Assembly: GCF_030684895.1 (NCBI RefSeq)
Contig: NZ_JAUXXP010000045.1
Span: 1-64,000 of the forward strand
Length of the DNA stretch: 64,000 bases
From: Pseudomonas sp.
GTDB taxonomy: Bacteria > Pseudomonadota > Gammaproteobacteria > Pseudomonadales > Pseudomonadaceae
Reading direction: 5' to 3'
A program made the position numbers and the translations under genes. The notes under the pieces are model-generated. The model saw only the letters and a list, made by a program, of their open reading frames with translations, was not told the DNA's origin and ran no database searches. Below, in pieces: positions 24,161 to 32,626 of the stretch (position 1 is its first letter; each line of letters begins with the position of its first letter).

Positions 24161-24595
24161 TCAATGCTCGTGCGGCTCGATATACACCTCGTAGATCATT
24201 TCCAAATCCCAGAACGCCGCTTCGATCTTGTGCCCGTCGAGGTCGCGGACAAAGCAGCCGTAATAGGGCTCGCCATATTCTGCGCGCGGGCCGGGGGCGC
24301 CTTCGTCGCTGGCGCCAGCTTCCAGGGCGGCCTGATAGAAGTCGTGTACGGCGGCCCTGTTTGAAGCAACAAAGCCAAAGTGGCTGCCATTGCCAATACT
24401 CGCCGGTTTGCCGTTGATCGGCGTTTGCACCCAGAACTCCGGGTATTCACGGCCATAGGCGACTGCGCCAGGGTGGGCGAGTACGCGTTTGCAGCCGAGG
24501 GTAGCGAGGACCTGGTCGTAGAAGGCGGTGGCCTTGTCGAATTGATTGGTGCCGATGGAGATATGCGAAAGGATGCTGGGGTTGGCGTCAGCCAT
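24161..24595 (-). CDS. VOC-family (glyoxalase/dioxygenase fold) protein
   Basis: A 144-residue vicinal-oxygen-chelate protein with paired beta-alpha-beta-beta-beta modules: HISIGTNQFDKATAFYDQVLATLG (about 11-34) with the first metal-type His, and YGCFVRDLDGHKIEAAFWD (about 113-131) with the second module's His and Glu. Members include glyoxalases, resistance proteins and isomerases; this one cannot be placed more closely. The ATG has GGAGG upstream. Convergent with the solute-binding gene. Confidence 0.82.
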   Translation of the reverse strand: MADANPSILSHISIGTNQFDKATAFYDQVLATLGCKRVLAHPGAVAYGREYPEFWVQTPINGKPASIGNGSHFGFVASNRAAVHDFYQAALEAGASDEGAPGPRAEYGEPYYGCFVRDLDGHKIEAAFWDLEMIYEVYIEPHEH

Positions 24596-24625
24596 GGGCC
24601 GGTCCTCCTTGGGTGTCGCTGGCGT

Positions 24626-25288
24626 TCACTCGACTTCGGGCTGGGCGCTGCGCAGCATAAATAGACGAAACAGCACTACGCTTGAGAATAGTTGTAAAAA
24701 GCGGCTTGTGCAGTCCAGCAGCAAACTGGCCAAGGCGTTATCGGTGAAGGCCGCGCTGGATTGACTCCAGCCATCCAGCAACCACAGCGGCAGCATGACG
24801 ATCAGGATGCAGCCGAGCATGGGCCAGAAGTAACCGCTGCTCAGTTGGAAGCTGTCGTGCAGCGCCTTCATCGGGCTCAGGCCGCTCAATACCAGCAGGT
24901 ACTCGGCAAACGCCAGTTTGACCATCAGCCAGATTCCCGGCAGCACGAACAGCGATGCGCCGAGCAGAATCGCCAGGGTATTGAGGCCCGCCAACAGGGC
25001 AAAGCTTGGCCACAGACGCAGGCCGGCGGCCAGCAGGTCGCGAGCGCGCGGCTGCAGGCCTTGGCTGCGGGCATCGAGAAACAGGATCAGCGCAGCGCTG
25101 TACAGCGGGTAGAACAGCAGGCCCGCGAGCAAGCGCCAGAGGGTGGCGGATTCGGCGGCCACCAGGCTGGTGACCTGCTGCAGCAACAAGCCTTCGAGCA
25201 CAATAAGCGGCAGGCACAGGCGGGCAATCGCAGCCAGGTTATGGCTGAAGAAATACCAAGAGTCGCGTAGAGCGAAGAGCATATTCAT
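24626..25288 (-). CDS. YciC/UPF0259-type membrane protein
   Basis: A 220-residue inner membrane protein with about five to six membrane segments. DSWYFFSHNLAAIARLCLPLIVLEGLL at the start and LVLSGLSPMKALHDSFQLSSGYFWPMLG near 130-158 match the UPF0259 family, whose function is not known. It lies 30 bases upstream of the VOC gene on the same strand and is divergent from the NYN gene. Confidence 0.75.
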   Translation of the reverse strand: MNMLFALRDSWYFFSHNLAAIARLCLPLIVLEGLLLQQVTSLVAAESATLWRLLAGLLFYPLYSAALILFLDARSQGLQPRARDLLAAGLRLWPSFALLAGLNTLAILLGASLFVLPGIWLMVKLAFAEYLLVLSGLSPMKALHDSFQLSSGYFWPMLGCILIVMLPLWLLDGWSQSSAAFTDNALASLLLDCTSRFLQLFSSVVLFRLFMLRSAQPEVE

Positions 25289-25421
25289 GGAGGACGCGTG
25301 TCGAGTCTGAGATGCGCCACTCTAGCCGATTGCCCCTGGCGCTCCAATTTATGCCGGCTCTGCAAGTGTGCTGCATCTGGCATACTGCCCGGCGCTTATT
25401 GCCCTGCCATGAGGATTACCG

Positions 25422-25901
25422 GTGAAGAAGATCGCCGTATTCGCCGATGTACAGAACCTCTATTACACCGTGCGCCAGGCCTATGGTTGTCATTTCAGCT
25501 ACGCCGCGTTGTGGGCTGACATCAGCCAGCATGGGCAGATTGTCGAAGCCTACGCCTACGCCATTGATCGCGGTGATCAGAAGCAGCAGCAGTTTCAGCA
25601 GATCCTGCGCAACCTCGGCTTTACCGTAAAGCTCAAACCCTTTATCCAGCGCAGCGATGGCTCGGCTAAGGGCGATTGGGATGTTGGTATCACCATCGAC
25701 ATCATGGACGCCGCGCCGCGTGTCGATGAAGTGGTGCTGGCCTCCGGTGACGGTGACTTCGACTTGCTGCTGGACAAGATTCGCGGCAGTTATGGTGTCG
25801 ATGCCGTTGCTTATGGCGTGCCGGGGCTGACCGCGCAATCGTTGGTGCGTGCCGCTAGCCGCTATGTGCCGATCGACGGCGCACTGTTGCTGAGAAACTG
25901 A
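25422..25901 (+). CDS. NYN-domain (LabA/DUF88) putative RNase
   Basis: A 159-residue PIN-like protein. Acidic residues of the expected metal site are D9 (FADVQNLY), D87 and D93 region (GDWDVGITIDIM) and the cluster ASGDGDFDLLLDKIRG near 107-122. Family members are thought to cleave RNA. The start is a GTG following AGGATTACCG. The stop is followed after three bases by the exonuclease gene, so the two nucleases are co-transcribed. Confidence 0.85.
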   Translation: MKKIAVFADVQNLYYTVRQAYGCHFSYAALWADISQHGQIVEAYAYAIDRGDQKQQQFQQILRNLGFTVKLKPFIQRSDGSAKGDWDVGITIDIMDAAPRVDEVVLASGDGDFDLLLDKIRGSYGVDAVAYGVPGLTAQSLVRAASRYVPIDGALLLRN

Positions 25902-25904
25902 GTA

Positions 25905-26531
25905 ATGCTTGCCGATTCCATTGCCGCACTCGATTTTGAAACCACCGGTATGTCGCCAGCTCAGCAGGCGCGTGCCACTGAAATCGGCGTGGTGATCGTC
26001 GAGGATGGGCGAATTGTTGCGCGCTACCAGAGCCTGATGAACAGCGGCGCCTGGGTGTCGCCGTTTATCGAGCAGCTCACTGGCATCAGCAACGCCATGC
26101 TGCGCACGGCACCGCCCGCTGCGCAGGTGATGCAGGAGGTGGCGGAGTTTGTTGGCGACCGTCCGCTGCTGGCGCATAACGCCAGCTTTGACCAGAAATT
26201 CTGGGACGCCGAGCTGGCGCTGATTCGCCGTCGACGCGTGCAGCCGTTTGCCTGCTCCTTGCTGTTGTCACGCCGACTCTTGCCGATGGCGCCGAGCCAC
26301 AAACTGGGCAACCTCAACCAGTGGATCGGCCTGCCCGATACCGGCAAGGCGCACCGCGCGCTGGCCGATGCGGAAATGGCCGCCAACCTGACCTGCTTTA
26401 TGGCAGCGCTGCTGCGCGATCGCCATGGCATTACCGAGATTTCCCATGAGTTGCTGTGCAACCTGCAGCGGGTGCCAGCGGCGAAGATGTCGCTGGCGTT
26501 GCAGAAAATCCGCGACCACGCCTTCGGTTGA
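25905..26531 (+). CDS. DnaQ-like 3'-5' exonuclease (DEDDh)
   Basis: A 208-residue exonuclease-domain protein. The DEDDh residues are D10 and E12 (ALDFETTG), D88 region (LLAHNASFDQKFWD) and the H-x-A-x-x-D motif in HRALADAEMAANL near 147-159. This is the proofreading-type fold, but the protein has no polymerase or RNase T-specific features, so its substrate (DNA or RNA) is open. It begins three bases behind the NYN gene. Confidence 0.85.
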   Translation: MLADSIAALDFETTGMSPAQQARATEIGVVIVEDGRIVARYQSLMNSGAWVSPFIEQLTGISNAMLRTAPPAAQVMQEVAEFVGDRPLLAHNASFDQKFWDAELALIRRRRVQPFACSLLLSRRLLPMAPSHKLGNLNQWIGLPDTGKAHRALADAEMAANLTCFMAALLRDRHGITEISHELLCNLQRVPAAKMSLALQKIRDHAFG

Positions 26532-26636
26532 AGGCGCTTTATCAGCTTGTTACATCTGTGCCGCAAGTATGGTGCGTGACTGAATTAAGCTGGGCAGGCA
26601 CCTATCCGGGGCTTTTTGTCGACAGAGGCACACAGC

Positions 26637-26813
26637 ATGTTCGGTTTGTTTAAAAGCGATCCCGCAAAAAAGTTGCGCAAGCAATACAGCGCCAAGCTGG
26701 AAGAGGCCATGCGCGCTCAACGCAATGGTGATATCCGCAGCTATGCCACGCTGAGCGAAGAGGCGCAGGCGCTGTGGGCCCAGCTTGAGCCGCTGGAACG
26801 CGACAAGCCCTGA
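26637..26813 (+). CDS. Small DUF6435-like protein
   Basis: A 58-residue highly charged helical protein, MFGLFKSDPAKKLRKQYS..., predicted as one long amphipathic helix with a coiled-coil tendency. The beginning FGLFK-DP-KKL is that of a small family common in Pseudomonas and relatives, of unknown function. The ATG at 26637 is preferred to one seven codons upstream by family length; GAGGCAC lies before it. A terminator follows at 26831. Confidence 0.65.
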   Translation: MFGLFKSDPAKKLRKQYSAKLEEAMRAQRNGDIRSYATLSEEAQALWAQLEPLERDKP

Positions 26814-26830
26814 AGAGGTTTGCGGGGATA

Positions 26831-26862
26831 TAAAAAAGGCTGCCAGTAGGCAGCCTTTTGCA
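26831..26862. terminator. Bidirectional intrinsic terminator
   Basis: AAAAGGCTGCC-AGTA-GGCAGCCTTTT (26834-26859) with T runs on both strands, between the convergent small-protein gene and the TPR-like secreted protein gene. Confidence 0.92.
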
Positions 26863-26875
26863 TTTTTGCGTGCGT

Positions 26876-27841
26876 TCAGTTGTGCGCCAGCTTTTGCTGG
26901 TACTGGGCGAGCATTTTCTGCGCGTGGGCCACTTCCAGGGCTTCCATGGCGTTGATCGGCTTGATCGCCACGGCGCGCTTGAGGTGTCGCAGGGCCTTGT
27001 CTTGTTCGTCGTCGCCGTATACGTAGGTCAGGGCGTTGGCGTATTCATAATGGCCGATGGGCAGGTCGTCCTGGGCCTGGAAGCTGCGGCTGAAATACGT
27101 CTCCATATTGTCGGCGCTGACGCCGTAGGTCATGCGCCCGACCATCTTGCCGACCTTGCGGATTACCCCAGCCTCATAGCCGCCATACAGCGCCAGGGCG
27201 AACGGTTGCTGCGGGTGTTTGGCCAGCAGGGCCTTGAGTTCGTTGGGAATTTGCGAGGTGTAGCCGCGCTTGAGCACCACCGGCACCGACAGCTCCTCGC
27301 CCAGGCGCGCCTTGGCATAGACGCGGCCGAACTGTGCGGCTACGTCGGCTTGGACCAATTCGCCGGCCTGGTCGGTGTAGGTGATTACTTCTTCCAGCAG
27401 GCGGTGCTTTTCTTCCTGCTCTGGCACCAGAAACATGGCATAGATTACCTGCGCGAACATCGCCGGGATCTGCCCGCCAACACCCAGGGCCAGGCCCTGT
27501 TGCTTGGCCTGGGCGAAATCGCCGCGAAACACCAGACGCCATACGTCCTGCAGTTTTGCTGCGTAGAGCTCAGCCTCCTCCGGTTTGCCGGTAAAGCCGG
27601 TATTGGCCAGTACGGTTTTTTCCAGTGCCTGAGGATGGGTCGTAGCCATGGTCACCACCCAGTCGGCGTCGGGGAAGGGATAGTCGGTGCCGAAGCCGCG
27701 AGTCAGTTGTGGCCAGGCCTGGCGCAGCTTGTCGCCCGAATAGTCATAGGCGCTTTGGTCGTACGGGAAGGGCTTCCAGTTGTCGGCGGCGACAGCGCTG
27801 AAGCTGCAGGCGGCAAGTAAGGCAATAAGTATGCGGCGCAT
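26876..27841 (-). CDS. Secreted helical-repeat protein of unknown function
   Basis: A 321-residue exported protein with signal peptide 1-19 (MRRILIALLAACSFSAVAAD). The mature part is mainly helical, and the last 90 residues (PIGHYEYANALTYVYGDDEQDKALRHLKRAVAIKP in parts) resemble TPR units. ADNWKPFPYDQSAYDYSGDKLRQAWP follows the signal cleavage. The ATG at 27841 is chosen because it begins the signal peptide; twelve upstream codons are in frame. No enzymatic motif is seen. Confidence 0.75.
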   Translation of the reverse strand: MRRILIALLAACSFSAVAADNWKPFPYDQSAYDYSGDKLRQAWPQLTRGFGTDYPFPDADWVVTMATTHPQALEKTVLANTGFTGKPEEAELYAAKLQDVWRLVFRGDFAQAKQQGLALGVGGQIPAMFAQVIYAMFLVPEQEEKHRLLEEVITYTDQAGELVQADVAAQFGRVYAKARLGEELSVPVVLKRGYTSQIPNELKALLAKHPQQPFALALYGGYEAGVIRKVGKMVGRMTYGVSADNMETYFSRSFQAQDDLPIGHYEYANALTYVYGDDEQDKALRHLKRAVAIKPINAMEALEVAHAQKMLAQYQQKLAHN

Positions 27842-27975
27842 GGCGATGACCTGATTGTTGTTGTAGGTAGTCCTCAAGGGATGCGCCGATCATAGAGCGC
27901 TGCCGCCTGTGCCCCACCCATCCAAGGATGAGTTGCGCGGGTTTTCAGTGCGCGGGGTGCACGCTCGTGCCGATC

Positions 27976-28980
27976 TTAAGCATGGCTGTCCTTGTGCTGG
28001 AACTGCCGGCGGTACTGGTTGGGTGACAGTTCCGTGTGCTGACGAAACAGCCGGGCGAAGAAGCTGGCATCGTCGTAACCCACTTCATAGCTGATGGTCT
28101 TGATGCTTTTGCGGGTGGCGCTGAGCAGGCCCTTGGCGGTTTCGATGCGCAGGCGCTGCAGGTAGTGCAGCGGCTTGTCGCCGGTGGCGGTTTGAAAGCG
28201 CCGCATAAAGTTGCGAATGCTCATGCCGTGCTCGCGGGCAACATCCTCGAAGCGGAACTTGTCGGCGAAGTGGTCCTCCAGCCATTGCTGGATTTGCAGG
28301 ATGGTCATGTCGTGGTGCAGCTTCTGCCCGCCAAAACCGATGCGCCCGGGGGCGTAGTTGCGTTGCACTTCATACAGGATGTCGCGGGCCACACCCTGGG
28401 CCACGCTGGCGCCGCAGAAGCGTTCGATTAGGTAGATATACAGGTCGCAGGCCGAGGTAACACCGCCGGCGCAGTACAGGTTATCGGCATCCGACAGGTG
28501 TTTCTCCTGATTGAGCAGCACCTTGGGGAAGCGCTCGGCAAACTCGTTGAAGAAGCGCCAGTAGGTGGTCGCTTCCTTGCCGTCGAGCAGGCCTGCCTGA
28601 GCCATCCAGAACACCCCGGTGGCTTCGCCGCAAATCGCGCTGCCGGCGGCGTGGCGCTGTTTCAGCCAGCTAAGCACCTGTGGGTGGCGCTGGCACAGCG
28701 CGTCGAAGTCATCCCAGAAAGCCGGCAGGATGATCACGTCGGCATCTTCCAGCGCGCCATCGACCGGAATCAGCACATCACTGAAGCTGCGCACCGGCTT
28801 GCCGTCGGGGCTGACCAGGTGGATTTCGAAGGTTGGGGTTAGGCCCAGACCCTGCTGTTTGCCGTAGCGCAGGCTGGCCATGTGGAAGAAGTCCTTGGCT
28901 TGCATCAGGGTCGAGGCGAACACGCCTTCGGTGGCAAGAATGCTGACGCGGTGCAGCGGCGCTGGTGACTGAATAGGCAT
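27976..28980 (-). CDS. GlxA-type AraC-family transcriptional regulator (DJ-1/PfpI + HTH)
   Basis: A 334-residue regulator. Residues about 10-190 are a DJ-1/PfpI-like amidotransferase domain with the nucleophile-elbow region SAICGEATGVFWMAQAGLLDG; residues about 230-330 are the AraC DNA-binding domain (FRFEDVAREHGMSIRNFMRRFQTATGDKPLHYLQRLRIETAKGLL and DDASFFARLFRQHTELSPNQYRRQF in parts). This architecture regulates small nitrogenous metabolites such as glycine betaine, carnitine or arginine in Pseudomonas. Target here unknown; it is divergent from the acyl-CoA dehydrogenase gene and may control it. Confidence 0.88.
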   Translation of the reverse strand: MPIQSPAPLHRVSILATEGVFASTLMQAKDFFHMASLRYGKQQGLGLTPTFEIHLVSPDGKPVRSFSDVLIPVDGALEDADVIILPAFWDDFDALCQRHPQVLSWLKQRHAAGSAICGEATGVFWMAQAGLLDGKEATTYWRFFNEFAERFPKVLLNQEKHLSDADNLYCAGGVTSACDLYIYLIERFCGASVAQGVARDILYEVQRNYAPGRIGFGGQKLHHDMTILQIQQWLEDHFADKFRFEDVAREHGMSIRNFMRRFQTATGDKPLHYLQRLRIETAKGLLSATRKSIKTISYEVGYDDASFFARLFRQHTELSPNQYRRQFQHKDSHA

Positions 28981-29058
28981 AGATATTGTTCTTATTAAGG
29001 CTAAGTGGTCATGAGCTGGCTGGATCGTCTTATTTTTTGGCGCTTGTGTCCAGTGTGA

Positions 29059-29096
29059 CCAAGCGTTTGCTTGGCTAAAGTCGAGGCCAGTTTAAA
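29059..29096 (+). promoter_or_regulatory. Palindrome overlapping a possible promoter of the acyl-CoA dehydrogenase gene
   Basis: CCAAGC-GTTT-GCTTGG (29059-29074), a perfect 6-base inverted repeat. It overlaps a possible -35 TTGCTT (29068-29073), with TTTAAA 17 bases on (29091-29096) as -10. The arrangement would let a repressor cover the -35 box. Inference from sequence only. Confidence 0.4.
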
Positions 29097-29121
29097 ACCG
29101 TCCATATTTGTAGGTGTTGCC

Positions 29122-30258
29122 ATGATTCCCAGAACGATTTTCAGCTCCGAACACGAGCAGTTTCGCGACAGCGTGCGCAAGTTCCTTGAGCAGGAAGCCG
29201 TGCCTTTCCATCAGCAGTGGGAGAAGGATGGCCACATTGATCGTGCGCTGTGGAATAAGGCGGGGGAGGCGGGGATGCTCTGCTCGCATATTCCGGAAGA
29301 GTACGGTGGCATGGATGCGGATTTTCTCTACAGCACCGTGGTGATCGAGGAAGTCGGCCGTCTGGGCCTGACCGGTATCGGTTTCTCGCTGCATTCGGAC
29401 ATCGTTGCGCCCTACATCCTGCATTACGGCAGTGAGGCGCAGAAGCAGCATTACCTGCCCAAGCTGGTGTCCGGCGAGATGGTTACCGCCATCGCGATGA
29501 CCGAACCGGGTGCTGGCTCCGATCTGCAGGGCGTGAAAACCACTGCCGTGCTGGATGGCGATGAGTATGTGATCAACGGCTCGAAGACGTTTATCACCAA
29601 CGGCTTTCTCGCTGATCTGGTGATTGTTGTGGCCAAGACTGACCCGAAAGCGGGTGCCAAGGGCACTAGCCTGTTTCTGGTCGAAGCCAATACGCCTGGT
29701 TTCTCCAAGGGCAAGCGTTTGGAAAAGGTCGGCATGAAGGCGCAGGACACCTCCGAGCTGTTCTTCCAGGATGTGCGCGTGCCCAAGGAAAACCTGCTGG
29801 GGCAGGCCGGTATGGGCTTCGCCTACCTGATGCAGGAACTGCCGCAGGAGCGCCTGACTGTCGGTATTGGCGCGCTGTCTTCTGCCGAGGCGGCGCTGCA
29901 GTGGACGCTGGAGTACACCCGCGAGCGCAAGGCGTTTGGCAAGGCGATTGGTGACTTCCAGAACACCCGCTTCAAGCTGGCGGAAATGGCCACGGAAATT
30001 CAGATCGGCCGGGTGTTTGTCGACCGCTGCCTGGAGCTGCACCTGCAGGGCAAGCTGGATGTGCCGACTGCGGCCATGCTCAAGTACTGGGGCACCGACC
30101 TGCAGTGCAAGGTGCTCGATGAGTGCGTGCAGTTGCACGGCGGCTACGGCTATATGTGGGAATATCCGGTGGCGCGCGCCTGGGCTGATGCGCGAGTTCA
30201 GCGCATCTATGCCGGCACCAACGAGATCATGAAAGAGATCATCGCCCGCTCGCTGTGA
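29122..30258 (+). CDS. Acyl-CoA dehydrogenase
   Basis: A 378-residue FAD enzyme of normal acyl-CoA dehydrogenase length, catalysing alpha,beta-oxidation of an acyl-CoA and passing electrons to ETF. AMTEPGAGSDLQGVKTTA (about 132-149) contacts FAD and substrate; YTRERKAFGKAIGDFQNTRFKLAEM (near 270) and the C-terminal YAGTNEIMKEIIARSL are family signatures. The ATG at 29122 starts at the usual position; an earlier in-frame codon at 29071 would put the palindrome in the gene. A bidirectional terminator follows. Confidence 0.93.
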   Translation: MIPRTIFSSEHEQFRDSVRKFLEQEAVPFHQQWEKDGHIDRALWNKAGEAGMLCSHIPEEYGGMDADFLYSTVVIEEVGRLGLTGIGFSLHSDIVAPYILHYGSEAQKQHYLPKLVSGEMVTAIAMTEPGAGSDLQGVKTTAVLDGDEYVINGSKTFITNGFLADLVIVVAKTDPKAGAKGTSLFLVEANTPGFSKGKRLEKVGMKAQDTSELFFQDVRVPKENLLGQAGMGFAYLMQELPQERLTVGIGALSSAEAALQWTLEYTRERKAFGKAIGDFQNTRFKLAEMATEIQIGRVFVDRCLELHLQGKLDVPTAAMLKYWGTDLQCKVLDECVQLHGGYGYMWEYPVARAWADARVQRIYAGTNEIMKEIIARSL

Positions 30259-30271
30259 TCATTTGCGGAAT

Positions 30272-30303
30272 AAAACAAGCCCGGCAGTTGCCGGGCTTTT
30301 TTG
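30272..30303. terminator. Bidirectional intrinsic terminator
   Basis: AGCCCGGCA-GT-TGCCGGGCT with T run on the plus strand and an A-rich 5' side, between the convergent acyl-CoA dehydrogenase and aldo/keto reductase genes. Confidence 0.92.
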
Positions 30304-30317
30304 TGCCGCTTTAATGG

Positions 30318-31355
30318 TCAGGGCGCCGGGTTGGGCTGAGCTTTGTGAATCGCCTCGATGCCGGCCAGTACTTCTGCTGAGAGTTGCAGCTCGCTGCTGG
30401 CCAGGTTGCTGTCCAGTTGCTCCAGACTGGTCGCACCGATGATGTTGCTGGTGACGAAGGGTTGCGCGGTGACAAAGGCCAAGGCCATCTGCGAAGGAAT
30501 CAGGCCATGCTCGCGCGCCAGGGCGACGTAACGTGCGCAAGCGCTTTCGGACTCCGGGTTGGTGTAGCGGGTAAAGCGACTGAACAGGCTGATGCGCGCA
30601 TTGGCCGGGCGTGCGCCGTCAGCGTACTTGCCGGAGAGCATGCCGAAGGCCAGGGGCGAGTAAGCCAGCAAGCCACATTGTTCGCGTAGGGCTATTTCTG
30701 CCAGGCCCACTTCAAAGCTGCGGTTAAGCAGGTTGTAGGGGTTCTGGATCGACACGCTACGCGGCCAGCCGCGTTGTTCGGCCAGTTGCAGAAATTTCAT
30801 GGTGCCCCAGGGCGTTTCGTTGGACAGGCCAATATGGCGAATTTTGCCGGCCTTGACCTGTTCATCCAGGGCTTCGAGGGTTTCCTCCAGCGGCGTGTGC
30901 TCACTGTCCTGGTGGCGATAGCCAAGTTGGCCGAAGTAGTTGGTCGGACGTTCCGGCCAGTGCAGCTGGTAGAGGTCGATCCAGTCGGTCTGTAGGCGCT
31001 TGAGGCTAGCATCCAGCGCTGCTGCGATATGCGCGCGATTGTGTTTGAGTTGGCCGTCGCGGATATAGCCGATGCCATTGCCGGGGCCGGCGATCTTGCT
31101 GGCTAGCACCCAGTCGGCGCGATCACCGCGTTGCTTGAAGTAGTCACCAATGATCTGTTCGGTCTTGCTGTAGGTCTCGGCGCGTGGAGGTACCGGGTAC
31201 ATCTCGGCGGTATCGATGAAGTTTACCCCGTAGGCCTTGGCGCGCTCGATCTGGGCGAAGCCCTCGCTAGAGCTGTTCTGTTCGCCCCAGGTCATGGTGC
31301 CCAGGCACAGACTGCTGACCTTGATGTCGGTGCGGCCGAGTTGACGGTAATCCAT
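30318..31355 (-). CDS. Aldo/keto reductase (Tas-like)
   Basis: A 345-residue NADP(H)-dependent reductase of the Tas/KAB type. The catalytic tetrad is visible as D and Y in NFIDTAEMYPVPP (near 48-60), K in VLASKIAGPG and H in DLYQLHWPERPTNYFG. The insert TYSKTEQIIGDYFK and the C-terminal ALAFVTAQPFVTSNIIGATSLEQL complete the cofactor-binding barrel. The ATG has AGGAG at the right spacing. It is divergent from rplM. Confidence 0.9.
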   Translation of the reverse strand: MDYRQLGRTDIKVSSLCLGTMTWGEQNSSSEGFAQIERAKAYGVNFIDTAEMYPVPPRAETYSKTEQIIGDYFKQRGDRADWVLASKIAGPGNGIGYIRDGQLKHNRAHIAAALDASLKRLQTDWIDLYQLHWPERPTNYFGQLGYRHQDSEHTPLEETLEALDEQVKAGKIRHIGLSNETPWGTMKFLQLAEQRGWPRSVSIQNPYNLLNRSFEVGLAEIALREQCGLLAYSPLAFGMLSGKYADGARPANARISLFSRFTRYTNPESESACARYVALAREHGLIPSQMALAFVTAQPFVTSNIIGATSLEQLDSNLASSELQLSAEVLAGIEAIHKAQPNPAP

Positions 31356-31532
31356 TGCTAGCTCCTTGAAAAAGCGGGTTGGCATAATCGTGTTGAAATT
31401 CTCCGCGCAATCTGCATAATTGCGCACCTCTTTCTGCAGTGGAAGTGATGCGCCGCCTGCCGAAGAATCTTGCCGTATTACGGACGCGCTGACCCGAGCC
31501 CCCGATAGCGCCTGTTTTCGGCTGCCTTTGAC

Positions 31533-31561
31533 TTGTCAAAGTACGCACTATTCAGTAAGAT
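31533..31561 (+). promoter_or_regulatory. Sigma-70 promoter of rplM-rpsI
   Basis: TTGTCA (31533-31538), 17-base spacer, TAAGAT (31556-31561), 43 bases before the rplM ATG. Good match in both boxes and the optimal spacing, as expected for a ribosomal protein operon. Confidence 0.7.
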
Positions 31562-31576
31562 CCGCCGTCTTATTTA

Positions 31577-31592
31577 TCAGGGCGGCCCCTGA
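31577..31592 (+). promoter_or_regulatory. Leader hairpin in front of rplM
   Basis: TCAGGG-CGGC-CCCTGA, a perfect 6-bp stem with a four-base loop. Its 3' side overlaps the GAGG (31591-31594) that is the best ribosome site for rplM. The leader predicted from the promoter is only about 35-40 bases, so this is its main structure and may be the target of feedback by L13. Confidence 0.5.
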
Positions 31593-31603
31593 GGCTATAA
31601 AGA

Positions 31604-32032
31604 ATGAAAACTTTTACTGCTAAACCGGAAACAGTTAAGCGCGACTGGTTTGTCGTCGACGCTGCAGGTCAGACCCTGGGTCGTCTGGCTACCGAAGTTG
31701 CAAGCCGTCTGCGTGGCAAGCACAAGCCTGAATACACTCCGCACGTTGATACCGGTGACTACATCGTCATCATCAACGCTGAGCAGATTCGCGTTACCGG
31801 TGCCAAGACCACTGACAAGATGTACTACTCCCACTCCGGTTTCCCGGGCGGCATCAAGTCGATCAACTTCGAGAAGCTGATCGCTAAAGCCCCTGAGCGC
31901 GTGATCGAGACCGCGGTTAAAGGCATGCTGCCGAAGAACCCGCTGGGTCGCGACATGTATCGTAAGCTGAAAGTGTATGCGGGCGCTGCTCACCCCCACA
32001 CTGCTCAGCAGCCCCAAGAACTGAAGTTTTAA
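31604..32032 (+). CDS. rplM: 50S ribosomal protein L13
   Basis: A 142-residue protein of exact family length: [20 protein letters not shown] at the start, [25 protein letters not shown], and [30 protein letters not shown] near the end. L13 binds 23S rRNA early in large-subunit assembly. rpsI begins 14 bases downstream, the universal pairing. Confidence 0.98.
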   Translation: MKTFTAKPETVKRDWFVVDAAGQTLGRLATEVASRLRGKHKPEYTPHVDTGDYIVIINAEQIRVTGAKTTDKMYYSHSGFPGGIKSINFEKLIAKAPERVIETAVKGMLPKNPLGRDMYRKLKVYAGAAHPHTAQQPQELKF

Positions 32033-32046
32033 CGGAATAGTTCATT

Positions 32047-32439
32047 ATGTCGGCGACTCAAAATTACGGCACTGGCCGTCGCAAGACTGCAACCGCTCGC
32101 GTTTTCCTGCGTGCGGGCACTGGCAAAATCTCCATCAACAATCGCACTCTTGATGGTTTCTTCGGTCGCGAAACTGCCCGCATGGTAGTTCGTCAGCCGC
32201 TGGAACTGGTTGAGATGACCGAGAAGTTCGATATCTTCGTTACCGTTATCGGTGGCGGTGTAAGTGGTCAGGCTGGCGCAATCCGCCACGGCATCACCCG
32301 CGCCCTGATGGACTACGACGAAGCTCTGCGTCCTGCACTGCGTAAAGCTGGCTTCGTGACTCGCGATGCCCGTGAAGTTGAACGTAAGAAGGTTGGTCTG
32401 CGTAAAGCGCGTAAGCGTCCGCAGTACTCCAAGCGTTAA
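32047..32439 (+). CDS. rpsI: 30S ribosomal protein S9
   Basis: A 130-residue protein: [21 protein letters not shown] at the start, [19 protein letters not shown] in the middle and the basic C-terminal tail [11 protein letters not shown] that reaches the P-site tRNA anticodon region in the ribosome. Second gene of rplM-rpsI; a strong terminator follows 20 bases after the stop. Confidence 0.98.
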   Translation: MSATQNYGTGRRKTATARVFLRAGTGKISINNRTLDGFFGRETARMVVRQPLELVEMTEKFDIFVTVIGGGVSGQAGAIRHGITRALMDYDEALRPALRKAGFVTRDAREVERKKVGLRKARKRPQYSKR

Positions 32440-32458
32440 TTCGCTACCTGCGTTCCCC

Positions 32459-32496
32459 AAAACGCCCAGTTTCCCTTCGGAGCTGGGCGTTTTTTG
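32459..32496 (+). terminator. Intrinsic terminator of rplM-rpsI
   Basis: ACGCCCAG (32462-32469) pairs with CTGGGCGT (32483-32490), the inner part continues as TCC-CTTC-GGA, and a run of six T follows. Confidence 0.93.
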
Positions 32497-32626
32497 TGGG
32501 CGCTTATTTGCTCTGCGGCATCATGCCGCATCCGTGAATGCCCTGATTTGTAAGGGCTTGCGTCCGCTCTGTCTGGGTAATTACCTTGTCAGTAGAGGGG
32601 CTTTTCTTTACCATTTGGCAAATTTT

